Below are positions 43,703 to 53,316 of a stretch of 64,000 bases of DNA, in pieces (position 1 is the first letter of the stretch; every line of letters begins with the position of its first letter). The stretch is taken from the NCBI GenBank assembly GCA_023402845.1, contig JAEYFP010000013.1, positions 62,001-126,000 of the forward strand, given 5' to 3'. Under the pieces are notes generated by a model, which was not told the origin of the DNA, did not search any database, and saw nothing but the letters and a program-made list of their open reading frames with translations. The translations under genes were made by a program, and so were the position numbers. The stretch comes from Bacillota bacterium. Its GTDB lineage: Bacteria > Bacillota > Clostridia > Lachnospirales > Lachnospiraceae.

Positions 43703-45056
43703 CTTCTATTTCGTCGATATCATATTCCACCCGAACTTGCTCATGTCGGCTTTCTCGCTGAAAACTCTCAAGAATACGCTGTGCAACAAACCTTCCATTT
43801 CGCATATCCGTATCCATTAACAGGACGATAAACTGGTTGCTGCTGAAATGTGAACAGACATCCCCTCTCCTCAAAGAATCCCTGATAGAATCTTCGAGTA
43901 TTTCCATCTCCTTTAAAATATCCTCCATGGAAGTTTCCTCATCGGCTTCCATCGTGAACAACAATGTCTGCACCTTCTGCTTTGTCCTTGCAATGCAGCG
44001 CGCAACAAACTGATAGATCCGCTTAAAGCCTTCATATTCCACCCGGTAAGCACCGCCATCCTGACTGTACTCACTCACATATTTCTGAAGCTTTTTCAAA
44101 TCAATTCTGGCATTGTCCGAGCCAACTCGCCCGGCATCTTCGTGCCAGTAAAAATAATAACCACATTTTCCGTTTTGCTTGACAAAATACATGGACTTGT
44201 CTGCGTTGTTATATAAGGTCATAAAATCATTTCCATCCCGTGGTGCAAATGTAATTCCGATTGAAACAGAGATTTTAATCTTATTTTTACCATACCAAAT
44301 CATCTGCCCAATATTTTTCTCCACCTTTGAAATAATTTCATCCGACTTTTCTGCAGCTTTGTCTTCATCAAAATTCCCCTTGAAGAAAATGATAAACTCA
44401 TCTCCGCCGATGCGGCACACAATATCCTCATCCCGCGTACAGCCTTTCAGGATGCCGGCGAATTCAATCAAAACAGCATCCCCTCTGATATGTCCATAAG
44501 TATCGTTGACCTCTTTAAAATTATCCATATCCAAAATGAAAAGCGCACCCTTTGCCGCCTCTCCCTCTAAATATGCATCGACATTTTCCTTCGTGTATTT
44601 GCGGTTCCAAAGACCGGTCAGTGAGTCCTGATATGCTTCTACAGATTTTAATTCTACCTGCTTTTCCAATCCGCGCTTGACAGAATCCAGCTCCAGCACC
44701 CGCTCAATACGGGATATCAGCACTTCCGGAACAAACGGCTTAATTACAAAATCCATTGCGCCCATGTTAATCCCATGCGCCTCATCCGCATTTTCGGTAT
44801 CACCTGTCAGAAAAATCACCGGAATATCCGCCAGTTCCGCCATCTGCTTCATTTTCCTGTATGTCTCATAGCCGTTCATACCCGGCATCACGATATCCAG
44901 CAAAAGCAGATCCGGTCTTTCCTTCCGCATGGACTCCAGTGCTGCTTGACCGGAGCGTTCTGTTGTGACCCTGAATTTTTTCTTCAGAACAGCGCTTGCA
45001 AATATTAAATTTGTAGCTACATCATCTACAATCAGAATATGTCTTTCTTTTTTCAT
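43695..45056 (-). CDS. Response regulator with GGDEF domain and degenerate second GGDEF-like domain
   Basis: This 453-residue protein has a receiver domain (1-120; phospho-acceptor Asp in LLLDIVMPGMNG). A GGDEF diguanylate cyclase domain follows (about 140-300), with active site RIGGDEFIIF and an I-site RDED five residues before it. It should make c-di-GMP from GTP, with product inhibition, when phosphorylated. A third domain (about 325-450) has GGDEF-like topology with SSNQF at the active site and is probably inactive. It starts 3 bases after the thrC stop, an unexpected partner, so it may be read through from thrC. No kinase is adjacent. Confidence 0.88.
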   Translation of the reverse strand: MKKERHILIVDDVATNLIFASAVLKKKFRVTTERSGQAALESMRKERPDLLLLDIVMPGMNGYETYRKMKQMAELADIPVIFLTGDTENADEAHGINMGAMDFVIKPFVPEVLISRIERVLELDSVKRGLEKQVELKSVEAYQDSLTGLWNRKYTKENVDAYLEGEAAKGALFILDMDNFKEVNDTYGHIRGDAVLIEFAGILKGCTRDEDIVCRIGGDEFIIFFKGNFDEDKAAEKSDEIISKVEKNIGQMIWYGKNKIKISVSIGITFAPRDGNDFMTLYNNADKSMYFVKQNGKCGYYFYWHEDAGRVGSDNARIDLKKLQKYVSEYSQDGGAYRVEYEGFKRIYQFVARCIARTKQKVQTLLFTMEADEETSMEDILKEMEILEDSIRDSLRRGDVCSHFSSNQFIVLLMDTDMRNGRFVAQRILESFQRESRHEQVRVEYDIDEIEAV

Positions 45057-45059
45057 TTA

Positions 45060-46553
45060 TTAGATTCCTAAGCTTTCTTTCACCACACGCTGCATATCTG
45101 CCGCATCACATACCTGTTCATGTAAAATTTCAGCCAGTCTGATCTCTTCTATCGCCTTTGGAACCTTGACCTTTGCCAGTCTGCTCAGTTCGTCTGTCAG
45201 CTTAAAATCATCAGTTTCTTCATAGGAAGGCACCACTGCCTTCATGACATTTTGCGCGAATTTAAATGGACTCGCCGTAGAAATAATCACACTCTTTGTA
45301 GCTGCATCTTCCGGCCTTGCCTTACGATATGCCCTGTCTGCCGCAGCAGCAACCGCCGTATGCGTATCAATGATATAATCCGTCTTTTCATAAATATTAT
45401 GGATTGTGGAAAAGACCTCTTCTTCCGTCGCATAAGCTCCAAAGAAATCCTGCAGTCCCTCTTTCATTTCCTCAGTAACCTCATAACGGCCGTCATTCAG
45501 CAAGCAGTCCATCAAAGCCGCATTTCGCTTTGGTTCCTCCTTACAGAGTGTATAAATCAACCGTTCCAAGTTGCTAGAAATCAAGATATCCATCGACGGG
45601 GAGGTTGTTAAAATAAACTCCCTGTTTTTATCATAGCAGCCGGACTCAAAGAAATCAAACAGCACCTTATTTTCATTGGAAGCACAGACAAGCTTTCCGA
45701 TCGGCAGACCCATCTGCTTTGCATAATAAGCGGCCAGAATATTACCAAAGTTGCCGGTTGGCACGACAACATTCAAAAGCTCGCCGGGCTCAATTTCACC
45801 CTGCTTCACCATTCTGCCGTATACATATACGTAATAAGCAACCTGCGGCACAAGACGTCCGATATTGATGGAATTAGCCGACGAAAACTGGAATCCTTTT
45901 TCCTCCATTTCCTGTTTCAGCACTTTATTACTAAATATCTGCTTGACACCGGTCTGACAATCATCAAAATTACCGTGTACACCGATTACCTTTGTATTGC
46001 TGCCCCTCTGAGTCACCATCTGGAGTTCCTGAATTCTGCTGACTCCTCCCTTTGGATAAAATACGATGATTCGAGTGCCCGGCACATCCGCAAAGCCCGC
46101 GAGTGCCGCTTTACCGGTGTCTCCTGACGTTGCCGTCAAAATGACAACCTCTTTTTCCACATGATTCTTTTTCATCGCCGTCGTCAGCAGATGAGGAAGA
46201 ATAGAAAGTGCCATATCCTTGAACGCGATTGTGGCACCGTGAAACAGCTCCAAAAAATACTGATCACCTTTTTTTACCAGAGGTGCAATCTCCGTTGTAT
46301 CAAATTTCTCATCATATGCTTTTTCAATACAGTCCTTTAATTCACTTTCTGTATAATCCGATAAAAATTCCTTCATGACAGCATAAGCTGTCTCCTGATA
46401 GGATAAATCCTTCAATTCCGGAAGAGGAACCGAAAGCTTTGGGATCTTATTCGGAACGTACAATCCTCCGTCATCCGCCAGTCCCTTTATAATTGCCTCG
46501 GAAGCAGATATTCCCTCCTGCAGGCCACGCGTACTTTTATATAGAACACTCAT
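45060..46553 (-). CDS. thrC: Threonine synthase
   Basis: This 497-residue PLP enzyme converts O-phosphohomoserine to threonine. The PLP lysine lies in HGATIAFKDMALSILP (about 112). The phosphate-binding loop is ILTATSGDTGKAALAGF. The segment VVPTGNFGNILAAYYAKQMGLP is a further hallmark. The length is typical of the long (fungal/E. coli-like) threonine synthase. Start 46553 follows GGAGG by 5 bases; a TTG 4 codons earlier is not supported. thrB and hom are not in the window. Confidence 0.96.
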   Translation of the reverse strand: MSVLYKSTRGLQEGISASEAIIKGLADDGGLYVPNKIPKLSVPLPELKDLSYQETAYAVMKEFLSDYTESELKDCIEKAYDEKFDTTEIAPLVKKGDQYFLELFHGATIAFKDMALSILPHLLTTAMKKNHVEKEVVILTATSGDTGKAALAGFADVPGTRIIVFYPKGGVSRIQELQMVTQRGSNTKVIGVHGNFDDCQTGVKQIFSNKVLKQEMEEKGFQFSSANSINIGRLVPQVAYYVYVYGRMVKQGEIEPGELLNVVVPTGNFGNILAAYYAKQMGLPIGKLVCASNENKVLFDFFESGCYDKNREFILTTSPSMDILISSNLERLIYTLCKEEPKRNAALMDCLLNDGRYEVTEEMKEGLQDFFGAYATEEEVFSTIHNIYEKTDYIIDTHTAVAAAADRAYRKARPEDAATKSVIISTASPFKFAQNVMKAVVPSYEETDDFKLTDELSRLAKVKVPKAIEEIRLAEILHEQVCDAADMQRVVKESLGI

Positions 46554-46645
46554 CTCTTCCTCCAACCAGCCACTACACCAATGGCCCTATTTTGTTGTTT
46601 TGCTATTATGTTATTATGATTTCAGCAACAAATATACTTTTTTTA

Positions 46646-47128
46646 CTATAGCACTTCCTGCACAATATCGTCAAGTAATCCTTCCCCGTCCGCAGCGGCT
46701 GTGGCAAGCTTGTCACAGCGCTCATTTTCAGGATGTCCGTCATGGCCCTTAACCCAGGTAAACGTTACGCTGTGAGGTGCGATCGCCCTGAGCAGGCGTT
46801 TCCATAAATCCACATTTTGTACGGGCTTGTTCGTGCTCTTTTTCCACCCTTTTTTCTTCCAATTTTCTATCCAACGCTGATTAAAGGCATCCGTCACATA
46901 TTTGGAATCGGATACAATTTCTACCTCACAAGGCTTTGTCAATGCCTCCATGCCGGCAATGACCGCCATTAACTCCATCCGGTTATTTGTGGTTTTCTTA
47001 TAGCCTGCAAAATATTCCCGCTCATGCAAAATTCCTTTCCCATCCACATACTGAAGAACAGTGCCGTAGCCGCCCGGGCCCTCAGGATTGCTTCTCGCAG
47101 AGCCGTCCGTAAAAATGGTAACTTTCAT
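46646..47128 (-). CDS. rnhA: Ribonuclease H (type 1)
   Basis: This 160-residue enzyme cuts the RNA strand of RNA-DNA hybrids. The four catalytic carboxylates are visible: Asp in IFTDGSARSNPEG, Glu in NNRMELMAVIAG, Asp in EIVSDSKYVTDAF and Asp near GHPENERCDKLA. It overlaps the MutS-like gene by 4 bases (ATGA) and is the last gene of the nucleoside operon. Start 47128 has GGAGG seven bases upstream. Confidence 0.95.
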   Translation of the reverse strand: MKVTIFTDGSARSNPEGPGGYGTVLQYVDGKGILHEREYFAGYKKTTNNRMELMAVIAGMEALTKPCEVEIVSDSKYVTDAFNQRWIENWKKKGWKKSTNKPVQNVDLWKRLLRAIAPHSVTFTWVKGHDGHPENERCDKLATAAADGEGLLDDIVQEVL

Positions 47129-48828
47129 TTTCCGTCCTCCATCCTCCAACTGCCTGTCTTTATAAAATCTGCCGCAGTTTCTTCCGCCCGCGCAATGACA
47201 GAAGGATCATAACCGATGATCGAAAGCAGCTTGATTGCATTTCTCGTCTCTGTTCTTCCGCTTTGCAAATGATAGTTGAATACGACATCATTTTGAAGTA
47301 CCTCTTCATCAAAATGATAATTGGCATAATAACCTTCGAGCATCTCAGTCAGCTCAATGTCATGTGTCGCCGCAAAACAAAGGATATGCGGGCGGGCAAG
47401 ACTTTTTAAAATTTGGGAGGAAGCAGCAATCCGCTCCACAGTATTCGTCCCGCGCAGAACCTCATCGACAAAACACAGCATCGGCGTTTTTGTTTCTCCC
47501 GCATCCACAATCCGCTTAAGCGACTTGATTTCCACGATATAATAACTCTCTTTCGTCATCAGGCTGTCCCGCAGGGCCATCGATGAAAAAATCCGAAATA
47601 AAGGCCCGCCGTAGAATTTGGCGGGAACGATGCCGATCGTCTGTGCAAGTACCGCACAGACCGCCATTGTTTTTAAAAAAGTCGACTTTCCTGAAGCGTT
47701 TGAACCCGTAATCAAGATCCCGCTCTCAGCCCGAATGCTGTTTGCAACAGGCCCCTCCACAAGCGGATGACAAGCTTCCTCCACGATAAGCACCGCCCCT
47801 GCATCCCTGTCAAAATGCGGCGCACAGGAATAGGCAAGACTGCATTCATAGGAAGCCGCCGCAATCGCCGCATCCAATCTTCCGAGAATTTCACGAAGCT
47901 GTTCGACTTCCTCCATCCGCTCCTGCACAAGTTTTAACATGGAGTTAAATTTAATGATATCAATATGAAAAAGCATCCGCGCATAATCCATTAGAAGTTC
48001 CAGCGGATTGCTTGTTGTGTGAGTTCCCGTAGACAGCACATAGGTACCCTTCTCCAAATTGCCGAAGCATTTGATCAGCACCTCTATGCGTTTCCCATAG
48101 GGAGCCAGCTTTTCATAGCCAAGCTTTTTAATCTGCTGTGAAACACGCAGCATTGTTAAAATATAAAAAAAGGTCGTAAAATAGGAAGAAATTTCTCCCT
48201 TTCGTTTAAAATATGAAATGATTGAAACCGCCAAAACTGTTAAAAAAAGCAGTACCCCGGCACCCGGTGTGATAAATATCACACAGAAGCTGAGCAGCAG
48301 CGCCGCATCTATGACATAATGGAGCAGATTGCTCTCCCTTTTCAAATCCATCAGAAAATAAAGAACCTCTGTTAAAGAAATTTTGTTTATTTTCCCGAGG
48401 CGGTGAAACAGCTTTTGAATTTCCATGCGTTCTGTTTCATTTCCTTTAAAAAACGCTACAAGACTGTCCCACTCCTCCCTTCCTTCCTCGCTTAAACGGG
48501 GGCATCGAAGAAGATGATACAAATATTCTTCTCCCATGGATGACTGCGTCGCATTGACCTGTAAAAAAATTTCATCCATACTCAAATCATTCCACGTAAT
48601 ATCATCCAGACAAAATTCCCCGCACCTGCCAAGTTCCTTTTGCTTTGCATGATAAATCGCAATCCGGTCAAGCTCTGCCTGAGAAATATTGGACACCGTT
48701 TTTTTCCCGAAGTTCTCCTTTAACGAGACTAGGAAGAGCTGATATGCTTTTCTCTCCTGCACGGCGCCGTTTATAAAAATCACAAGCACGACAACTAAGA
48801 TTGCGATCAGATATCCGATCCATTCCAT
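47125..48828 (-). CDS. Membrane-anchored MutS-family ATPase
   Basis: This 567-residue protein has membrane helices at about 4-22 and a pair near 180-225. It has no MutS mismatch-recognition domain. The C-terminal half is the MutS core and ATPase: Walker A ITGSNASGKSTFLKTMAV (about 370-387), Walker B in MLCFVDEVLRGTNTVER and the HAATHDIEL-like switch FAATHDIELT. It is a MutS-related ATPase without mismatch-binding parts, so classic mismatch repair is unlikely. It is linked by 1-base and 4-base overlaps to the MBL gene upstream and rnhA downstream. Role unknown. Confidence 0.85.
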   Translation of the reverse strand: MEWIGYLIAILVVVLVIFINGAVQERKAYQLFLVSLKENFGKKTVSNISQAELDRIAIYHAKQKELGRCGEFCLDDITWNDLSMDEIFLQVNATQSSMGEEYLYHLLRCPRLSEEGREEWDSLVAFFKGNETERMEIQKLFHRLGKINKISLTEVLYFLMDLKRESNLLHYVIDAALLLSFCVIFITPGAGVLLFLTVLAVSIISYFKRKGEISSYFTTFFYILTMLRVSQQIKKLGYEKLAPYGKRIEVLIKCFGNLEKGTYVLSTGTHTTSNPLELLMDYARMLFHIDIIKFNSMLKLVQERMEEVEQLREILGRLDAAIAAASYECSLAYSCAPHFDRDAGAVLIVEEACHPLVEGPVANSIRAESGILITGSNASGKSTFLKTMAVCAVLAQTIGIVPAKFYGGPLFRIFSSMALRDSLMTKESYYIVEIKSLKRIVDAGETKTPMLCFVDEVLRGTNTVERIAASSQILKSLARPHILCFAATHDIELTEMLEGYYANYHFDEEVLQNDVVFNYHLQSGRTETRNAIKLLSIIGYDPSVIARAEETAADFIKTGSWRMEDGK

Positions 48829-49547
48829 TACAATATCCAGCTTTCATTCACTTTGTTCACGCGCATGATGCGCTCCTTATATTTTGACAGCCGCCCATAC
48901 TTGAGACGATCGTCAATCAGATCATAACGTTCCCATAGATGCATCGGAAATACCGCCTTTGCATCTGTCATTTCTAAAAATTTTATGATACCCCACTCTG
49001 CCGCTTCACCAAGCCGATAATCCAAGGGTACAAAAGCTAAGTCGATCGTTTTTCCGCTTATTTTTTGCAGCTGCTCATGATAGGTTTTTTCCTGATAAAG
49101 ATTGAATTCCTTGCTCTCCCCTTCCCAATGCCACCAGTTTAAGTCGCCGGCATGATAGAGGCATACACCCTCCGTTTCGATCAGAAACGCAACACCCTCA
49201 TCCGTAGATTTCAGTGTTTTTATATACAGGTCCTCACCGATTTTCGTCTCCGTATTCTTTCCGACATGAACAATCTGCTTCAAAACCTGTTCGCCATACC
49301 CAAACTGTTCCAGATAGCGTGCATTCAGCCGAATGTCATTTGCAAGCACATAGGTCACATCACAAGCGGCATCGGATCGTCCGAAAATATCCATGCTGAA
49401 ATGATCCTGATGCTTGTGACTCACAAAAAAATATACAGGCTTGTCCCTTTTAAATACGGGCAGGCTTCCTTTAAAATAGTCAAACACTATCACGCACTTT
49501 TCAAGCTCCACGACAAAACAACTATGATAAATATAAATGACCTTCAT
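48828..49547 (-). CDS. Metallo-beta-lactamase-fold hydrolase (UlaG-like)
   Basis: This 239-residue protein has the metal motif SHKHQDHFSMDIF (about 58-70), then DLNWWHWEGE and FPMHLWERYD. These suit a compact MBL-fold hydrolase of the UlaG/RNase Z-like kind. The substrate is unknown. Start 49547 is chosen because a longer reading frame would run into the upstream amidohydrolase gene; the ribosome site here is weak, consistent with coupling to that gene (4-base gap). Its stop overlaps the MutS-like start (TAATG). Confidence 0.8.
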   Translation of the reverse strand: MKVIYIYHSCFVVELEKCVIVFDYFKGSLPVFKRDKPVYFFVSHKHQDHFSMDIFGRSDAACDVTYVLANDIRLNARYLEQFGYGEQVLKQIVHVGKNTETKIGEDLYIKTLKSTDEGVAFLIETEGVCLYHAGDLNWWHWEGESKEFNLYQEKTYHEQLQKISGKTIDLAFVPLDYRLGEAAEWGIIKFLEMTDAKAVFPMHLWERYDLIDDRLKYGRLSKYKERIMRVNKVNESWIL

Positions 49548-49551
49548 TTTG

Positions 49552-50838
49552 TTACCCGACTCTCTGAATAATTTCATTTGCCTTTGTATAGATTTCCTCG
49601 GGATCCATGCCGATCTGATAGTTTCCGTTCTCATAAAGAACCTTGCCATGAATCATTGTCAATTTAACATTCTGCTTGCTGCCACTGTATACAATATTCT
49701 TCGCGATATGATTGAGGGGCTGCATATTCGGCTGGTGCAGATCGATCATAATAAGATCCGCTTCCTTGCCGGGGGCGAGCACATCACAGTCTGCAAGGCC
49801 CATTGCCTTTGCACCGCCGACCGTCGCCATTTTCAGCACCTCCATCGCATCAACAGCAGAAGCATCCTGATTGACAAGCTTTGCGAGGCCTGTCACAAGG
49901 AACATTTCGCGGAACATATCTAAACAGTTGTTGCTGGATGGCCCGTCGGTTCCGATCGCAACATTGATGCCGGCATCCAAAAACTTCTGTATTGGCGCGA
50001 TGCCGCTTGCAAGCTTCGTATTCGAACCGGGGTTGGTTACAACCGACAGATTTTTTTTCTTGAAAACAGCGATATCCTCATCCGTTACATGCACACAGTG
50101 ATAATTGCCTCCGCCATAATCAAACATACCGAGAGAATCGAGAAATACCGTCGGAGTCATACCGTAGCGTTCCACGCATCCGGCCACCTCCGCAGCTGTT
50201 TCGGAATTATGTGTAAAAATCGGTGCCTGATATTTGTGCGCAAGCTCAGCAATTTGTTCCAGAAGTTCCTTAGTGCACGTATATTCCGCATGCAAGCCAA
50301 GCATAAAACTCGACAGCGGATGGCGTCCGTTCAGTTTTAAATACCGCTCTTCGAGAACCTTAAGTGTCGGTCCGAATTTATTGATACCACTCACCTGTAC
50401 AACTCTCATTCCAGTCTCTTCACAAGCCTGCGCAATCGTCTCGGGTGTCAGATACATATCAAAAATAGAGGTAACGCCGCTCGTTAAGTATTCCAATATT
50501 GCGAGCTTTGTCAGAAGTGCAACATCTTCTCCCGTCATCTTCGCTTCCATCGGAAATATTTTCTGTTCGAGCCACGCCTGCAGCGGCAGATCATCCGCAT
50601 AGGAACGCATCGCCGTCATGCCGGAATGCGTATGTGCATTTTTAAAACCCGGCATCAGCACATTGCCTTTGGCGTCGATCTGCCTGTCCCATTCCACCGG
50701 ACAGCCTGCAAGTTCCTCTTTTGATTTGGCAGGGCCCACATAGATAATTTTACTTCCTTCTATCCACAGCTCTCCTTCAAACAGTTCTTTTTTTTCTTCC
50801 ATTGTCAATATTCTTGCGTTATAAAACCTTGTATTCAT
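49552..50838 (-). CDS. Amidohydrolase, S-adenosylhomocysteine/methylthioadenosine deaminase-like
   Basis: This 428-residue ATZ/TRZ-class amidohydrolase has metal ligands in FKNAHTHSGM (about residues 57-66), GLHAEYTCT, and TDGPSSNN (Asp). HAEY and the E before FTHNSE (about 195-215) fit the deaminase subgroup. Relatives deaminate 5'-methylthioadenosine, S-adenosylhomocysteine or adenosine. Neighbours cdd and punA support a nucleoside deaminase role. Start 50838 has GGGAG five bases upstream. Confidence 0.82.
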   Translation of the reverse strand: MNTRFYNARILTMEEKKELFEGELWIEGSKIIYVGPAKSKEELAGCPVEWDRQIDAKGNVLMPGFKNAHTHSGMTAMRSYADDLPLQAWLEQKIFPMEAKMTGEDVALLTKLAILEYLTSGVTSIFDMYLTPETIAQACEETGMRVVQVSGINKFGPTLKVLEERYLKLNGRHPLSSFMLGLHAEYTCTKELLEQIAELAHKYQAPIFTHNSETAAEVAGCVERYGMTPTVFLDSLGMFDYGGGNYHCVHVTDEDIAVFKKKNLSVVTNPGSNTKLASGIAPIQKFLDAGINVAIGTDGPSSNNCLDMFREMFLVTGLAKLVNQDASAVDAMEVLKMATVGGAKAMGLADCDVLAPGKEADLIMIDLHQPNMQPLNHIAKNIVYSGSKQNVKLTMIHGKVLYENGNYQIGMDPEEIYTKANEIIQRVG

Positions 50839-50877
50839 CGTGTCTCCCTTCGTATGTTTCATTCCATCAGCTGTCTC

Positions 50878-51303
50878 TCATTCCCTTGTGCTCAAATGCT
50901 CAGGCCCGAAGCTTTTTGGCAACAGCTGAGCAAGAAAAACTTCCTCATAATCGGTCTCCGATTTTGCAACGAGCACCCGAAATGTATCCTGATCACAAAA
51001 CTCCCGCATCACCTGACGGCAAATGCCGCACGGATAAGCAAATTCCGCTGTTTCATCCGTCTCCTCATCTCCGCCTATAATCGCAATCGCCGCAAAATTT
51101 TTCTTTCCTTCGCTGACCGCTTTAAAGAATGCGGTCCTCTCCGCACAATTTGTCGCGCCATATGAAGCATTTTCGATATTGCAGCCTCCGATGACTTCCC
51201 CGTTTTTTGTAAGCAGTGCGGCTCCGACACGGTATTTTGAGTAGGGCGCATATGCTTGTTTTCTCGCTTCCATCGCCGTTCTGATCAATTCTTCATTTTC
51301 CAT
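50878..51303 (-). CDS. cdd: Cytidine deaminase
   Basis: This 141-residue zinc enzyme converts cytidine and deoxycytidine to uridine and deoxyuridine. Zinc ligands are Cys in NCAERTAFF with its catalytic Glu, and the two Cys of PCGICRQVM. Substrate motif GCNIENASYG is present. Short length fits the tetrameric T-CDA form. Two adjacent ATG codons lie behind AGAGGTGA; the second, 7 bases away, is preferred (51303), 51306 being the alternative. Confidence 0.95.
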   Translation of the reverse strand: MENEELIRTAMEARKQAYAPYSKYRVGAALLTKNGEVIGGCNIENASYGATNCAERTAFFKAVSEGKKNFAAIAIIGGDEETDETAEFAYPCGICRQVMREFCDQDTFRVLVAKSETDYEEVFLAQLLPKSFGPEHLSTRE

Positions 51304-51326
51304 CATTTCACCTCTTGTATTTCTGC

Positions 51327-52400
51327 TCATTGCGGAATATAGGTAACTGCCGTATTGACGAGCGTCAAATCCTCGGTTGTACCCACCTCAGTGTTTGCAC
51401 ACGGAACAATGGTATCCTCCACAAGCAGCGTAAATACTGCATCATACTCCACGCTGGTAAATTTCCTGAAATCAGACGTTTCCATCGGAAGTCCTACACC
51501 CCCGTTTTTAGCTGTCATCGTCGTGATTTCACCGCCTTTAAACGAATTATTGTAGTAGTCCTTTACCCCCGCATAAACCGCATTGGACAACATTTTCATT
51601 GCGGAAGTAACAACTGTCCCGGATTCACCACTCTGATCTACATCGACACCGATAACCTTTGCATCGGCTGTCTCCGCCGCCGCCATGACCGACCTGCCCA
51701 TTGCTCCGCCGCAGGCAAATATGATCTCAGTTCCCGCCTGATACCAGGAAAGCGCCAGTTCCTGCGCCTGCGGACTTTCTATAAACGTATCTGTATAGCA
51801 ATAGTTGATGTCGATGTTGACCCCCATCTCGATTGCCGCATAATCCGCCCCCTGCACAAAGCCGTATCCATACCGGATTACCGGTTCCTCCGGGATGCCG
51901 CCCATAAAGCCCAAATGCGTGTATCCGTCCCGCACGGCAGCATAGCCGGCAAGAAAGCCGGCTTGATCCTCTTCAAATAATATTGGCATCACATTGTCGT
52001 TGATCTTATGATCCGTATAATCCGCGTTATGGGGTTTACCGTCCAGCAAAATGAAATTCACCTTCGGATATTTGTCCTGCGCCTGATATACCGCTTCCTC
52101 CGGCAGATAGCCCGGACACACAATCAGCTTCGCACCATTTTTCACCGCTTCCTTTATTGTTTCCAGATAGACGGCTGTATCGGCTTCCTTCGGCTGGTAA
52201 TATCGGTAATTGACACCATTTTCTTCCGCATAACGCTTAATTCCTTCCCATGCCCCCTGATTAAAGGAGCCGTCCTCGATCGTACCGACATCCGTAATAA
52301 GCGCAAGCTCCGCCGCATTTTCCGCGGATTTTGCACAGCCCGTAAGCAATAGAATCAGCAATACCGGCAATATCCTTATTCTGCATAATATCTTCCGCAT
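51327..52400 (-). CDS. BMP-family nucleoside-binding lipoprotein
   Basis: This 357-residue secreted protein has a lipoprotein signal ending in LLILLLTGCAKS (lipid Cys at about 22). It has the BMP/PnrA-type fold: LITDVGTIEDGSFNQGAWEGI at the N-terminus and GYGFVQGADYAAI, IIFACGGAMGRSVMAAAE, VIGVDVDQSGESG further on. Such proteins feed purine nucleosides to ABC importers. The ATPase and permeases are not in this window. It lies in the salvage operon between punA and cdd. Start 52400 follows AGAGG by 5 bases; the in-frame ATG at 52439 lacks spacing. Confidence 0.88.
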   Translation of the reverse strand: MRKILCRIRILPVLLILLLTGCAKSAENAAELALITDVGTIEDGSFNQGAWEGIKRYAEENGVNYRYYQPKEADTAVYLETIKEAVKNGAKLIVCPGYLPEEAVYQAQDKYPKVNFILLDGKPHNADYTDHKINDNVMPILFEEDQAGFLAGYAAVRDGYTHLGFMGGIPEEPVIRYGYGFVQGADYAAIEMGVNIDINYCYTDTFIESPQAQELALSWYQAGTEIIFACGGAMGRSVMAAAETADAKVIGVDVDQSGESGTVVTSAMKMLSNAVYAGVKDYYNNSFKGGEITTMTAKNGGVGLPMETSDFRKFTSVEYDAVFTLLVEDTIVPCANTEVGTTEDLTLVNTAVTYIPQ

Positions 52401-52449
52401 ATTTTCCTCTATTCCAATCGTTTTTTGTACCTGTTCCATCCTCTAACAG

Positions 52450-53280
52450 TTACTTTTGTTCAAACCGGAGGATTGATTCCGTCACAAGCTTTTTAAACAT
52501 CGGCGCCGCTGCATTTGCCGCAGCTTGCACCTCTTCGTGTGTCAGCGGATTTTCTGAAAGTCCGGCCGCCAAGTTGCAAACACAGGAAATAGCACAGATG
52601 CGCATCCCCATATGGTTGGCCGCAATCGCCTCAACAACTGTGCTCATGCCTACAGCATCCACGGAAAGCCCTGACAAAAGCCGGATTTCTGCGGGAGATT
52701 CAAACGACGGACCTGTCAATTGCGCATAAACGCCCTGCCTGATCGGAATATCCAGATCAGAAGCTGTTTTCAGGATCAAATCCCGCAGCCCTTTATCATA
52801 AACAGCACTCATATCCGGAAATCTCGTTCCGATCTCGTCAATGTTCGGACCAATCAACGGATTGGGTGCAAACAGGGAAATATGGTCTGTCAGCAGCATA
52901 AAATCTCCGGCGCCGAAGCTTTGATTGATGCCACCGGAAGCATTTGTCAAAAACAGAATCTCAGCCCCCATCAGCTTCATCAGTCTCGTCGGAAGCACGA
53001 CGTCGGATATCGGATAGCCCTCATAAAAATGAACTCTTCCCTGCATACAGACAATCGGCACCTCTCCGACGTAGCCGAAAATAAATTGTCCTTTATGTCC
53101 CGGCACTGTCGATACCGGAAATCCTTCGATTTCGTGATAAGGCAATGTTTTCTCGACCCGGATACCGTCTGCATAATCACCAAGACCCGAACCGAGCACA
53201 AGAGCCACCTTCGGCTTAAAGTTCACCTTTTCCTTTACGCTTTCATAGCATTTCATTAATTTATTATATACTTCGTTCAT
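52450..53280 (-). CDS. punA: Purine nucleoside phosphorylase (trimeric, PNP-II type)
   Basis: This 276-residue enzyme splits inosine and guanosine (and deoxy forms) with phosphate. Phosphate-site motifs are VLGSGLGDYAD (about 28-38) and VPGHKGQF. Base-site segments are FLTNASGGIN and AVGMSTVVEAIAANH. The length fits the trimeric (PunA) rather than hexameric (DeoD) type. It is the first gene of a seven-gene run reaching rnhA. It has promoter TTGCGG-17-TAAAAT and ribosome site AGGAGGATTTCCAAT. Confidence 0.94.
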   Translation of the reverse strand: MNEVYNKLMKCYESVKEKVNFKPKVALVLGSGLGDYADGIRVEKTLPYHEIEGFPVSTVPGHKGQFIFGYVGEVPIVCMQGRVHFYEGYPISDVVLPTRLMKLMGAEILFLTNASGGINQSFGAGDFMLLTDHISLFAPNPLIGPNIDEIGTRFPDMSAVYDKGLRDLILKTASDLDIPIRQGVYAQLTGPSFESPAEIRLLSGLSVDAVGMSTVVEAIAANHMGMRICAISCVCNLAAGLSENPLTHEEVQAAANAAAPMFKKLVTESILRFEQK

Positions 53281-53316
53281 ATTGGAAATCCTCCTGGTAT
53301 TTTATCGGTTTCCTCT

